Positions 1 through 12,494 of a stretch of DNA of 61,619 nt are shown here, piece by piece. Source of the stretch: Rhizophlyctis rosea (taxonomy: Eukaryota; Chytridiomycota; Chytridiomycetes; Rhizophlyctidales; Rhizophlyctidaceae); the NCBI GenBank assembly GCA_027596075.1, contig JADGJC010000240.1, positions 2,820 to 64,438 of the forward strand. Reading direction: 5' to 3'. The position numbers and the translations under genes are program-made. The notes below the pieces were generated by a model. That model was given only the letters and a program-made list of their open reading frames with translations, searched no databases and was not told the DNA's origin. Every line of letters starts with the position of its first letter. Position 1 is the first letter of the stretch.

Positions 1-1920
1 TCAGTTTGACCACAAAAATCCAATCACAATAGCCGCCGACAGTAGCACTGCGGGTAATGCCTTGGGCGATGTGGGCGCAGATCCCGTCAGCGGCACCTGA
101 GGATGTTGTAAGTTTAGTCCACGTTTGTCTTCAATGATATGGAAACAAACGTAATGATATGGAAACGAACGTACATCAAACACATTGTACGGAGCCCAGA
201 GACGCATGGGGTTCCAAGTCTGCGGTGTGTATGCTTGTAACTGATTTGCTGCATCCAAATACTTTGGCGGCGTTCAGTATCAGCTTTGGTCCGAAAGAAC
301 CAAGAAGTACGCTGTTATGGTACCTTCTGATCGCGATAAATGAGATATGCTTCCTTGCAGGATTCAACCACCTCATCTCCACTGAAGTTTCCAGAGTTAG
401 GCACCGGCCTGTGAAAATTGTCAAACTCAACTTGGCGCTGACAAGGTCATCGGCAAATGAGACTCAACACAACTACATACCATCCACCTCCAGCAGCGAG
501 CGCATAAGGCACTAGATAATCCACTGCCCGCTGCACACTCCTCCCATCGCTCGTCTGATATCCAAACAGGGAGACATTGGTATTCATCGCCAAATATCCC
601 GCCACAAACAGCGCATCAACTGCAAAGTTTGAATAATGCCACGACAACGTGCGCGCCTGCTCGAGCGGCATCGATCCATCGGGCATGATCTGGGCCGCTA
701 AGCGTGGGATGGTCGCTGTCTGGAGCAGCGAGGCAGCTGCCCAGCTATCCCCGAGCTGAAGAAAGAGGGTAAGAAGTTGGACGTCGTACCAAGTGCCCTG
801 ATTATTGATGGCGGTTGATTCCCCTCGTCCGCGTGGGGAGGTTTGGAGCCAGCGAAGGTACTCGGTGAACCAAGCGTTCATAGCTTGTTCGTCCGATGCG
901 GGAAAGTTGGCAGAGACTCGGAGGAGGGACATGCCGTCTACCAACATATAGAGTTGACTCAAATCTGGTGTGATGCAGGTTGAACAAACATGCGACCAGA
1001 ATGGATGTGTAATCAAAACCATACCCAGAAGTCCTGGACCGGCAGTGACTGCACTGCTGTTTGTGATGGGTGGACTACCCTTGATCCATGCAGCTGATTG
1101 AAAATGTTAGTACAGCGCCAAGACGGTGCCATGTACAAGTCATATCAGGCGGCTCGTCAACCTACCATAATTCAAGTTTGGATTCATCCTGATGCAATCT
1201 GTCAGCCACTGAACATGAAACCTGATTTCATATCGCTTCTTACTTGGTGTCTGGGTTGATGAACCAATCCCTCAGCCGTTTCAACCCTGTTCCCACAAAA
1301 GTCTCGTTGCCGGTGTAAAAGTATGCCAATCCGCATGACCACACATCTTGAATGACGACGGTCAACCATGCTGGTAATAAGCTCGGTTAGACCAACCGAA
1401 AACTAACTTTTAATATCGTGGGAAATACCTGAATCGGGCAGATCGAAAATTTCCGGATTGACCTGCCCGTCCTGCCTGATGTATATCCCATTCGTGGCGT
1501 TCGGGTTTGGCCAGTAGTACCTCGCGAGAGAATAGAAATCGTGTGGGTCGTTGGATGGCGGAAGGAGGGTTGACGGCTTTGCAATGACTGTGTAAGTGGT
1601 AGGATCTTCGACCGCTTCCGTTGCGATGCGGATCATGCCTGAATAAACAAAAGTAATGATTTTGAGACTTAGCCAAACATACAGAAACAAGCAGTTGTCG
1701 GGAATGACATACGGTTGATAGCGGGGTTGAGTTCTTTGCGGCCTGACTGGTACAGTTGCCGATTCAACCACATATTCTCCGGATCAATGTAGAATGTCTG
1801 AATTGAGCCTGGCACTGGTTGTCCATTTGCGTCGAGTGGGTAGACTTTGCCCTGCACGGCTGGTGCAAGGCATGCCAATGCCATGAGGAGGAGGTAAGCT
1901 CTGGTCATACTATAGAGCAT
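1..1920 (-). CDS. Alginate-lyase-family secreted protein, probable GPI anchor
   Basis: Spliced gene read from ATG at 1918-1920 to TGA at 1-3. The first exon encodes a signal peptide (Leu/Ala core ending around AVQG) and a segment starting KVYPLDANG. Later exons carry family-like blocks: DPHDFYSLARYYWPNP, NPNLNYG, and NNQGTWYDVQ followed by an alpha-helical (alpha/alpha toroid) region ending near DYLVPYA. These fit the alginate lyase family (PF05426-like), which cleaves uronate-containing polysaccharides by beta-elimination. The last exon gives a small-residue stretch (TGSAPTSP) and a hydrophobic tail ending FLWSN, as in GPI-anchor signals. I see at least eight exons with gtatgt/gtaagt-type donors. 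The true substrate could be another polyuronate. Family is fairly sure; catalytic specificity and exact exon borders are not. Confidence 0.75.
133..172. repeat. 20-bp tandem duplication inside an intron
   Basis: Two adjacent 20-bp copies, 133-152 and 153-172, differ at one base (a versus g). They lie in the last intron of the alginate-lyase-like gene and look like a recent slippage duplication. Confidence 0.85.
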
Positions 1921-4105
1921 CTTCGACGTGTTTCAGACGCGCAAGGCTCTGTGGGATAAAGTTTTGAAAACACGATGTCGAAAGTTATTCAAACGTCCGT
2001 AAACCTGGAGCACTAACTTCACAAACAATCATCAAGAAGAATAATGAGAAAGGGCAGTAACTGCAGTACGTACAGCAGCAGCGCGACTTTGGGAGTGTTC
2101 TTGGATACGACGTGGGCGAGTTGGAAGAGAGCACACACGGTGGAGGGTGGACGGGACTTACAAAGGTTGCCAATGAAAGCAGACTTGATTGTCACAGTCC
2201 AGTTCACAAATGGAAGCAATGGCGCTTGATTCTTCAAACCCTTTTCGGTTGAGAAGTCGGCAAGTGGACGCGACGAAAAGAGAAGGACGTCAGTGAATTG
2301 AGTTCAATGGGGCCAGTGGGGTGTTGAAAACGAAGCGGATGATAATGATGATGAACCATGCATAGGTATCGCATCAATCATTGGGCAGAGGGCAGCACTC
2401 CGCACACTGCAGTCCAACCACCAATCGAATTGAAATGGTTGGTTGCTCAGCAAAAATTAGACTTTTTGCATATTGTATACAGTGATACCTGGGGTACACG
2501 ACAAGTTCCTCGGTGGCTGAGTTTTCATTTGTGGGACCACACTAATCAGTCGTTTCATCTCCCTTTCATTCATCAACGACCCCATCACGAACGCGCTCAT
2601 GGTAGTCTGAAGGCGATAGCAAAATTGTTTTGTGAATAAGGCACCTCCCAATCACCCCTCCGCAGCAAAGCTGCTCCACAGGTGATTCATATGGTTCGCT
2701 TTGAGTGCCTTGCTCACCAGCAACCATTTAGGGAATCAATCAGTCGATCACTGCGGTATAAGTGAGGACAGACAGACACACAGCAAACCCGGTAATAACA
2801 CTCTTCCAAGCTATCGCTTTCAGATGGCTATTTTTGATACGTAGATATCATGCTCATCTGGTGCGCACTTTTTCCAACTTGTAGATTCCGTCTCAAAACG
2901 ACAGGACTGTCCCTGAAGGTGGCACTGGACGGCGGCATAGCCACACCGAAACGGACAAGTTGGCGCGTAAGTCAAGATTGCAAGGGTCCAGACACGTGCC
3001 ACCAGTGATGACATCATGAAGACGCCCGGTGGGCTTGTGACGTGCTTTTTGTTGAAGCTTTTCTCAACGGAGAGCGATTGCCTCGGAGGACCCTTGGCGG
3101 GTAAATTTGATGAAAAGCCATCATGTGAGAGATCGGGTAATCCGAAGTGTGGGTAAGGTTGGATTATAATATGGAAGCGGCGGAGGTGGGGTGGGGGAGT
3201 GGGGAAGGAACAAAAGCCTCACTAGAGGAGCGAAGAGCGCGTCACGGATATGCTGGAATGGCGTGACGAGGTGAGGATTCAGGAATGGGTGGGTTGGCAA
3301 GAATTGCAAGAGGACAAGCTAGCTACGATTCATGATTGTCCATCAGGGAACGTGGGCATACTGGGCATCTCCCCAAAACCGGTGACAGGTGTTGGAGCAC
3401 TTTGACTCACTGCGCGCCCAGGAAACATACGACTTGGCATCGCCATTATGCCTCATTTCTCACTTCAAGCCCGAGCTTAGAATCATGAAGCCCTACCATA
3501 CCGATACCCAAACAGTCCAAACCATACATACTGGTAGTGCACATTCAGACACTCTTTCATACCCTACGACTCGGTAGGAACCTTCGGGTCAGCGCAGCCA
3601 ACCACAGAAGAGGCTAACCATGTCCAGTTGACAACTGTTGACCGCATGACCTTCCGCGTTTCATGTGGTATTACAAATGCTAATGTATATTTATGCAATG
3701 AATGTGTGGACATGAAGTTTGACAGGAGGACCATGGATCGGGGGCGGGATGAGATCGGATGGGCTCCAAGCGTGAAGACACTCCCTCCCTCACACCCCCG
3801 CTAGCACGTAACACAACGTAGGTAATTGGGGCCATATGGGTGCAAAAACAATGCCCAGTTTCCACTCATAGCATACATATACCAACCGATGCATTACGAT
3901 TCCTCCTCTCCTTTCATTCCCGCTTGATTTTGTCAATTCATTGCATATTTTGATCATTGAAGTGTTCTACATCCCATCGCACACTCGAACACTCGTTTAT
4001 TCAATCCATCTCTCATTTATACCAACACGCAACCTCGACATATCCATTCACACGATATTCAATAGATACCATCCCATTGCAATTTCTATTGCTGACATCG
4101 CCATC
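1921..4105. other. Intergenic spacer between divergent genes
   Basis: About 2.2 kb between the start of the alginate-lyase-like gene (-) and the start of the redox gene (+). No open frame here has a recognisable motif or convincing exon chain. A CT-rich stretch just upstream of 4106 probably holds the 5' untranslated leader of the right-hand gene. Confidence 0.6.
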
Positions 4106-7100
4106 ATGTTGTCAAATTTGATAAGCAAGCTTGCGTTTGTTCCCACATCGTTTGCGGACGAAGTCGATGATGTGGATAGTCCAATGAGCGACGCTCCGCA
4201 GTGGGACAGGCTGGGCAATGCTGCTGTCAAGGGCGACTCAGACTCTTTTAAAAAGTTGGAAATTTTTGAAGGTGCGTTTCTCATATTGTCATTGCCATGC
4301 CGCCAGAAATGACTTGGCATGCACTCCTGGGAGGTCAGTGCACTGACCGTATCATTCGATAAACAGATAAATTCAACACCTTCTCCTCCGCTACACACAC
4401 AAATAGTTCTGTGCGCGATCTCTACCACCAACTTCTAAACCCTGAACTCTACCCCTCCGTGCTTCCAGCAGCACAGACCTTTTTTGAAAAGCATGCGGCA
4501 GAAGCACTTCGGTCTGCTCGCGAGGACGCAAACGCTTGTGACCCCTCCACAAGCGCCTCTCAAGCGCTCTCGCTAGGAGCCGCTCTGCGAGACGGCTACT
4601 CACCTCAAGCATTGGACGAGTTCATGCTAGCAACTCACACAAGGACTATGGAGGCCTTTTGGTCTTACCGGAAGGAGTGGGATGAGCGGGTGGCCAATTT
4701 GGCGGAGGGCGAACCAGTGGAGAGTATCAATCAGATGTTTCCCGGACGGGAGTTTGCAAAGTGGTGGTTGACCGTATGTGCACCAACAAAGTTGGTGGAT
4801 GGAAGTTGGTATGTTCTGCAGAGGCAAAGATATGAACAGCTATTCCGTTTTGCATTCTAATAAATCGGTTGTTTGCAGGCTACAAAATCATGCCAGTACG
4901 GAGACACCGCCAGCTTTGCGCCGTTTCGCACAGCCGCTGTTCAAGACATTTGCCGAGGAGTTGGGAGAAGGACTCCCGGAGCAGAACCATGTAAATGTAT
5001 ATGAAGCCACACTTGCTTCCGAAGGGTACGTGAGCTGACGAGGTAGAATCTCTTCATACGGAAAGCCTCTAACTTCCCAGCATTTTATAGCATTCACCTC
5101 CCACCTCACTCCACGTACGCGTTCGCCCACCATCCTTCTCTCCCCACCGTCTCCTTCACGCGTGGCGTCATTCAATTAATTCTTGGTCAATTCTCTTCGT
5201 CCCACCTCTTCCCCGAATCCCTTGGCTATAACCTCGGTTACGAACAACTCCCCCTGCACCTCATGGTGACTTGCAACGAGTTCAAACTCCTCAAAATGGA
5301 TTACAACTACTTCCAACTCCACGTTACAATCGACAATGCTGCGACCGGCCACGCAGCCATGGCCACGGAGGCCGTCAAGGAGTATCTAGATTGGGTTCGG
5401 TGCGAAGAAGGAGAGGAGGCTATGCAACGACATTGGGAACGAATTTTGACGGGATATTATTTGAGTGAGACAAACGAGATGCAGGGGCTGATTGAGGAGA
5501 CTAGAGCGCAATATAGAAGACTGTTACTGAGAAGAGGGACAGATGGGGAATTGGGACCTTTGATCCGGAGTACCGCGGACCCGTCTCAGTCACCGCAGCA
5601 AACCCGCTTTCTCCTGGCGCAAGCAGTCCAACATATCCTCACCACAAAAGCGCCATACGCAGCCAAAATTCATGGGCCGGAGCTCATGCTTGGCAATCGC
5701 TCCGTTGCAGAGTGGCTCGATCCGCGAGGAATTGAAGATCGTAGCGAGGATCTGATCAAGGCGATGGCAGGGAGCAAGTGGATCAAGAAGGGAAAGCCGG
5801 AGGAGAGCCCTTTCTTGACGAAGCTATGCGGGTTCGGTGGTGGAATGTTTGGTGTTTTCACAAAGGATGAACGGAGGGTGCTGGAGGCTTGGGTTGCGGG
5901 AATGAAGGAAGGAAGATCGCCCGGGGATGAGAAAGGGTGTCCGTTCAGTGGCGCCACTAGTGCCAGTGCTAGTGCCGCCACCGCATCTGAGAATGGCAGT
6001 CCCTTCGCTACCACCAAAGCTGCCTCCGTTACCGAAGCACGCACCGCACCCGTGTCTACATCTTCTTCGGAATCAGCACAAGCAATGCACAATCTTATCG
6101 AATCCAAACGCGCTATGGGCCGTACTCGCCACAGCGACCTGACTCTCCCGCATCAGGCCATGGGGACACGTACCATCAACTCCTGGTTTGATGATATTCC
6201 CAACTTCATGGTTGCATTGAAGGAGGGCGGTATGTGCGATCGTGACGTTGATGGTATTTCAAAGCTGGAAAAGAGTGTCATGAAGGGGGGATGTATGGCG
6301 AGTTGGTTTAGGGAGAAAGATAGGGAGGTAGTGAAGAAGTGGGTTGAGGATGGTGCACCGCTGGTGGAAGGAACCGACAAATCGGAGGCGGTCGCAATTT
6401 TCACCCCAGTGGGCCGGGCCGTCGCACCAGCGGCAGAAAGTGACATCGCTGCTCGCCGGGCGTCGGTCTCTTCGTCTTTCAGTGCGGAGTCGCCATCTCC
6501 ATTGGCGGACCGGGATGAAGATTTTACGGATGCAGTGGAAATTGCTGAACGGATGTTGGGAATTGGGGTGGGGCAGGATGAGAAAATGAAGAACGCGAGC
6601 AAGGCAGGTGTGGGCCAAGGTCCGGACTTCAAAGTGGATGATGAGACGATGCAGGGTATTGTTGAAGGAATGAGTGACGAGGCGGTCTTCTGGGTTCTGG
6701 CTAATGGGGAGAATAGACCATGTGAGTATTTAATTCATATTTTCTTCTTTGCCATCTGGCCGCCACCTGACCGCCATCATTACACGGCGCTGTACTTACA
6801 CTTTTGCTCGTAATCTAGTCGCTCGTCTGCTAGCCTCTTATATTGTTCGTACCACCCACTCCAAACAATCATCTACTTCAACCGTACCTCCTTTGACAAG
6901 TCAAACATCAACTCTCGACTCCCTCACACCCCTCCTCCAAGTGTTCTCCGCCGGCGCACCGTACTCAAAACTCTTCTACCCGCATTTCCACGGCACGCCG
7001 CTCGGCACCATGCTCTTCCGCGTCCGTATGATCTTGGAAGGTTATGAGGAAGTTGGAAGTGGTGTGAGAGATTTTGTTGAGAGTGTATTGAAAGCGAAAG

Positions 7101-7453
7101 GAGTTTACACCCCTCCCATCACCCATCCAAACTTCGCTTCCTACCTTCCTTCTTCCTCATCCTCGAACCTCAAACTTCCTATCTACACCCTGGCGCTGAC
7201 CCTTTCTCCTCTTACCAACCTTCCGGCAGTGGTGGCCTACACCAAATTCCTTTCTGATCTTTTGAATGATGTATTACCCAATGTCGTGAGGGGTGTCGGA
7301 ACGTGCGTGGATGATTGCAGGCGGTTGGGAGCCAAGGTTGGAGATGAATGGGAAAAAATTCAGAAGTGGGTTGCCGGTTGGGAGGGGGAGAGAAGAAGAG
7401 ATGTGCTAAGAAGAGAGGGTGGTATTAGACGGATGTTTGCGGAATTATTTTAG
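4106..7453 (+). CDS. Iron-containing redox (heme-oxygenase-like) protein with duplicated C-terminal module
   Basis: Five exons join in frame (4106-4271, 4367-4808, 4879-5025, 5091-6721, 6819-7453) to give 1006 residues. The core, about residues 50-480, has the signature of the heme-oxygenase-like iron redox family (PF14518-like): GYEQLPLHL, then DYNYFQLHVTIDNAATGHAA, whose His and Asp residues are likely metal ligands on a long helix. Members are usually non-heme di-iron oxygenases or oxidases. After the core, two related segments (GNRSVAEWL...FTKDERRVLEAWV and GTRTINSWF...FREKDREVVKKWV) are separated by a Ser/Ala/Thr-rich linker, pointing to an internal duplication. The final exon adds about 210 helical residues of unknown role. 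Substrate is unknown. The start was chosen because the exon 1 frame joins exon 2 cleanly. Confidence 0.75.
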
Positions 7454-7789
7454 ATTGCATTCGTTGTTGTAGGAAGGTAGTTTGGGAGCAAGTTATCATG
7501 TGTATATTTGGGGTCACTTTGTATAATGTATTCCTCCGCATAGGAAAAAATCCATAGCCAGCAATCCTCACCCTTTATTTTGGTTCAAGGTCCTAGTGTA
7601 GTCCCATGTTGGTGCACCTGGGGTGATTTTGGCCGCATGTGTTGTTTGGCTCTCGGCCATTTCCTCGAAAGATGAACAGTTTAGGTCGACTTGTAGGGAC
7701 CAATGTTTACAGTGCCGCATATGCGGGCTCACACTTCATATGTACAAACAACTTTACACCACTAACAACACCACGGCAATATCCAACCC
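7454..7789. other. Short convergent spacer
   Basis: 336 bp between the 3' ends of the redox gene (+) and CCDC40 (-). I see only untranslated-looking sequence that presumably holds both poly(A) signals. Confidence 0.6.
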
Positions 7790-10700
7790 TCACGCCTGCA
7801 CAACTCCATTATTGATCAGTTCTCGCACTGGTCCGAGCGCATACTTCACTGTTCCACCATAATCCTTCTGCATTGTCGACAAAATGAAGTCACATTAATG
7901 ACGCTCTCAAAAATGACTCGAGACGATGACCTATAACTTACCTCGACAATCCCGATCACATCTTCAATTTTCACCAACCTCTCTTGCATGTTCCCGCGCT
8001 CCGCCTCCCTCTGAGCTGGATCCTTCATCCTTGGAGTGTATTTCTTCTCTTTCCATTCTTGATAGCGCCGAGCGTGACGTTGATGGAGGAGTGTTTGGAA
8101 CATTGCCTGTAGGTCCGGAACGCATGTTAGTCTATCCAGAAAGATGCATTTTCACTCAGCGGGGAAAATGGTTCAACTCACCAGGTGCTTCCGGGCAACT
8201 GCTGCATCAATCTGCATCGCCAACGTCCTTTCCCGTTCGTCCAACCCACGACAAGCGTCCTGCGCTTCTTCTACCTGCTTGTGGATTGTATCTTGTGATT
8301 GCTGCAGCGTTCCAATATCTATGAATGGGTTTAGCATGGTTTGATATGACATTTCGCCCAAAGATCCCACTTGTGGACCGTCAAATTGTATCATTACCTT
8401 GTTCACATTCCTTCAAATCATTCAAAGTCTGTCGGATCCTCTTTGTCAGATCCGCGATATGCTTTTGCAGAGTTACCTGCCCACCTCCCTTCCCCTTTGT
8501 TTTCGTTCTGTTCACATGCCGAACTCATGTAAGTCCACGATGTCCTCAACCCATGTTCCTCCAATCCCAACCAACCTCGCAGCAATACTCTCTCTCCTGT
8601 ACACACTCTTTTCCATCTCCGAGACCATCCTCTCCTGAAGCTTAAGCAGACTTGTGTGCCTCAACTTCATCCGATGAATCTCCGCTTCCATTTCCTTTAT
8701 TTCTGTTGCCCCGATATTGGGGTCAAGGGCGGCTTGCGTTTCCCGTGCGAGCTGGATTTTTTTCTCCCAGAGCATCATCTGCCGCCTAATATTTTTTGTT
8801 GATGTCATGCTTGCGGTGGATCCCTTCACGTGAAAGCAGAGGGGAAAACATACTCTGCCTCAATCAAACCCTGCAATGCCCTTGACTTCTCGGAGCGCAG
8901 ATCTTCCACTTGTTGTTCCATTCGGACGCTGTCGAGTTCCGCTTCCTATTTTGGGTATTCATGTCTCTCTAGTTAAAACTTGCGTGTGATGTGCTAGATG
9001 CAGGTTCAGGTACTCACCCTCAATTTTGCCCGGAATTCGACTTCCAACCCCAGATTATTTTCCTCCAGCTTATTCTGCACCATACTCTGTCTCGACAGCA
9101 GTGTATTGATCTTCACCATGTCATGTTGCAGCTGCCGAATGTTCCGCTGATGGTCTTGAATCTCTTTGCACTCCGTCTCAAAGGCATCTGGGGAGGTGTA
9201 TGAATGATCAGAAAATATGCCTCTGCCGTACTACCGATTGCCAACACCTACTGTTCACAACCATCTTCTTCCTTGTCAACACAGTCAGCCGCATCCTCAA
9301 ATCCTGCGTCTCGTCCGCAATATCCTGACTCTTCTTGGACATTGCAACGAGATCATTCTGTGCTCGCAGCCAATAATGGGACAATTGAGTGCATTCTTTC
9401 TCTTTTGCTTGGACGAGTTTGGTGAGGTTGTGGATCGTCGCTTCAAGGGGGCCCACTGACTCATCCTAACGAAAAGATATATCAACACAGGACGATTCAG
9501 GATGCGGCATCGATCCATACTCTACCTGACTACTACCCGTCAACTGATCATACTTCTTATTCAACAAATCCATCTCTCCCTGCTTCTTCCCCAACTCATC
9601 ATTCCTTCTCCTAATCTCCTGCTCATACTTCTCAATGATTTCATTCCGCTCCGCCAGGTCCCCATCCAACCTCTTCAATTTATCCTTCATTCCACCAATA
9701 CGGGCAGAGACGTTCAACGTGTCCAGCCGAATATTGCTCAAATCGTTCTGGCAGGTAGCGATGATGGACTCCTTTTCGTGAATGGCGGCTCGAAGTTGAG
9801 TATTGTCTTTCTTAGTGCCCGATGCACCTTTCTCTATGGACAGTTGCGTTTGGAGGTGTTCGGCAATTTCGGATTGAAGTTTTTGTGTTTGGGACGTGGT
9901 TTGTTGGGTAAGTTTTGTGACGGCATTGACTTCCAATTGAAGGGCTTGGCGTTCCTACAATTTGATTTCATCTACCTTATATAGTCAATTCCCATCAATG
10001 GCGCAGAATTTCGCATACCTGCACGACTTGCCCCAACTCTTGCTCTGTCTGCTCTAAACTCTTCGTATACATCGTGTAACTCTCTTTGAGCTTTTCCCTC
10101 TGCTCATTGATACCAGCAATCTGTCGCTTGAGGTAAGCCACTTCTCCCTCCAATTTGTTCAGTAAGATTGTCAAAGTCTCATTCTGCTCTTGTGCACGTC
10201 GCAGGGACTGGCGAAAACCGCCAATTTCTCCGACCATATTGATGATGATGTCCTTATTCTTCCTGGAGATCAGACAGATCATCAGTTTTCTGAGACTTTG
10301 CAAGGCTTCAGACGGAGAAATCCACCCAGATCTCAAACGTACTGTATCCCAACTTCGATCTGTTGCAATATCTCGTCTCGCTTTTGGAGCCCTATCAAAC
10401 TGCTCTTCCACTGATGAAGCAATTGCCGCTTCTCAAATTGAATTGCCTGCACAGGTTACAATGGATCAAACTGGTCCGCCTTCGCCCGATTTGCGGTCAT
10501 CAACTTACCTCCATCTCGGTGGCCGCATCCTGCAATGTCTCTATTGCTGCCTTTGTTTCTTTCTGCTGGGCAATCAATTGAGTCTCGTACATAGCCCGCC
10601 GCTCTTGTAGTTGACGAAGTTGTTCTGTCAAGGAGTCGATGAAGTAGTCCTGATTTCATAGAGTCGATGTCAGGCAAGTTCTATTCCATCTAGATTCACG

Positions 10701-12146
10701 CATTGCCGGATATGGATTGGTCAACAGTACCTGCCGCTTCTTCTCGATCTCCTGCTTCACAATGTCCTCTTCCGCCTTCAACGTGGTCCTCTTCGCCACC
10801 ATGATCTTCGACCGTAGATCGTCATTATACAAATCCACCTGCTTCAAAGTCCGGGAGATCTTTTCAAGCTCTTGTTTGTGCTGCTCCACTGTCAAAAAAA
10901 GGTGAGGGGAGCAGTTCTACAACCCCATACAAAAAGTTCAAAGTACCCACAATTCTGATCATGATGTGATAGCTTCTCCTGCTCCACTTTGTATTGGCCT
11001 GAAGTATGTCTAAGAATGCGCTCGGCCTCTTCCCGGTAGTTCCGAATGACGCCCCAGTTATCCTGGGAGCTCTCCAGCATGGCCTGGTTGCGCGCAAGCT
11101 GCTGTTGCAGGGAGTACAGCTCTACGCCCACTTCCTCACGCTTTTTGATTGTTTTGCGGACTGCTTCTTCCTGGAAGCAGAATTGGTTGAGACTAGGGAA
11201 AGGCGGAGAAATTAGTTCGTTCAGTAGGTTTACCTTATCCTTTAGATCTAATTGAAGCTTGTCCAACTGATCCAGCATCTGCTTCTTGAGCGCATCTTGA
11301 ACTCGTCTCATCAATGGCTGCAGAAGTTGGTAACATGCATGAGTGTCCGGGAATCAAGAAAGCAATACCAATAGCAGTACCACAAACGCTTACACTATTG
11401 GGATCCATAGTGGCATATGGGTCTTCATCTTCCCCTTCCTCTTCTTCCTCTCCGTCGTACTCGCCCCATTCTTGATTCACAGCATGGGCCTCGGATGCGC
11501 GCAATGAAGGACCAAAATCGCTGTCTCCCGCCAGTGACGCGGTCGCCTGCCTGTTTCCCGCGCCGTTTCCAATTATTTCTGAAACTGTGTCAATAGCGTC
11601 CGCGTTCGGTGCCGGCACTGTCGCCGACATATCGCTGTGTTGTGGACTGTCTTGAGCAGATTCTTGCTCCTCCAAATTAACTTCTACATTGTCACCAGTA
11701 GCATTGGTCGCTTCCGTTTGATGGACGGCAGGTTGTGCGACACTACCGTGTCCGGCATCCACATAATGTTCACTAGCATTTGCAGCAGGAGGCGGAGGAG
11801 GTGCATCCATCAAGTCCGTTCCACTTCGCCGCGTCGGTATCTCTCGTTCTTCGCCCCATGGTCCGACTGTATCTGGGCGAAGGGACGAAGACAGGACGGT
11901 TGGCAGCGGTGGCAGGGATGGAAATTCAGGTTCTGGTGCGGGCGGTTGAGTGGACACTTCTGAAGGCTTTTCAGCTGTTGAGTCTGGTGGAGGAGCGGGT
12001 GTGTTTGTGGTTGAATCTACATCAGCTGCTGTCGTTGTTGTGGCAGCGGAGGTATCAGCAGGAGGTTGGGCCGTCGATTCAGCGATAGGTGCAGGAGGCG
12101 CTCCTTCCTGAGGAAGGTAATTCTGATCCTGCGAGGTGTCCCCCAT
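7790..12146 (-). CDS. CCDC40: CCDC40/FAP172, axonemal 96-nm ruler coiled-coil protein
   Basis: Many-exon gene from ATG at 12144-12146 to TGA at 7790-7792. Exon 1 (11394-12146) encodes about 250 acidic, Pro/Ala/Thr-rich, probably disordered residues ending ATMDPNS; exon 2 opens with PLMRRVQDALKKQ. The remainder is nearly continuous coiled coil. Diagnostic blocks match my recollection of animal CCDC40: KKREEVGVELYSLQQQLAR, a KAEEDIVKQEIEKK segment, GPLEATI followed by CTQLSHYWLRAQNDLV, and a terminal YQEWKEKKYTPRM...KDYGGTVKYALGPVREL. With CCDC39/FAP59 this protein sets the 96-nm repeat along doublet microtubules and positions inner dynein arms and radial spokes. Its presence implies motile flagella (zoospores). 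More upstream Met codons exist in frame; 12146 was chosen because it leads directly into the acidic domain. CCDC39 is not in the window. Confidence 0.88.
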
Positions 12147-12494
12147 GTTGGAAGATTGCCTGAACAAAGTGTAAGGGCGTGAAAACGACATGGGACAAAT
12201 GTACAGGGAGATGGATGCGTGGCTTACGTAAGCATTATACAAGCCACAAGCCGTCTGAACACCCTGAACCCACCAAGTTTTGCCCAAAAATTCTCTTGAT
12301 CGTCGCCTGCTCCTTAAAACGGGTGCAAAGGTAGACAACCAGATCTTCTATGAATATTAGCTAATGGTAGTCATGCTCATGTAGTTTGACAGCATTGTAT
12401 TCATTATTGATGCAAAATTAGTTTGAGTACGTATACATGCAACATCTGATTTGCAGTACAATCTTCTTACTTGAACCTTTACCATAAACCAAGG
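12147..12494. promoter_or_regulatory. Head-to-head spacer, CCDC40 and C11orf65-like gene
   Basis: 348 bp separate the start codons of two divergently transcribed genes, so the stretch must hold both promoters unless further 5' exons exist. I see no clear TATA box or repeated motif. Shared control is an inference from spacing only. Confidence 0.45.

Noticed and set aside
2457..2756. Minus-strand frames suggesting a second exon for the small Cys-rich frame.
   Set aside because: All three phases after the possible acceptor at 2756 hit stops quickly.
2820..3017. Minus-strand 65-codon frame with a hydrophobic start and six Cys, like a small secreted protein.
   Set aside because: No consistent downstream exon, weak signal peptide and no homolog in mind; may be chance.
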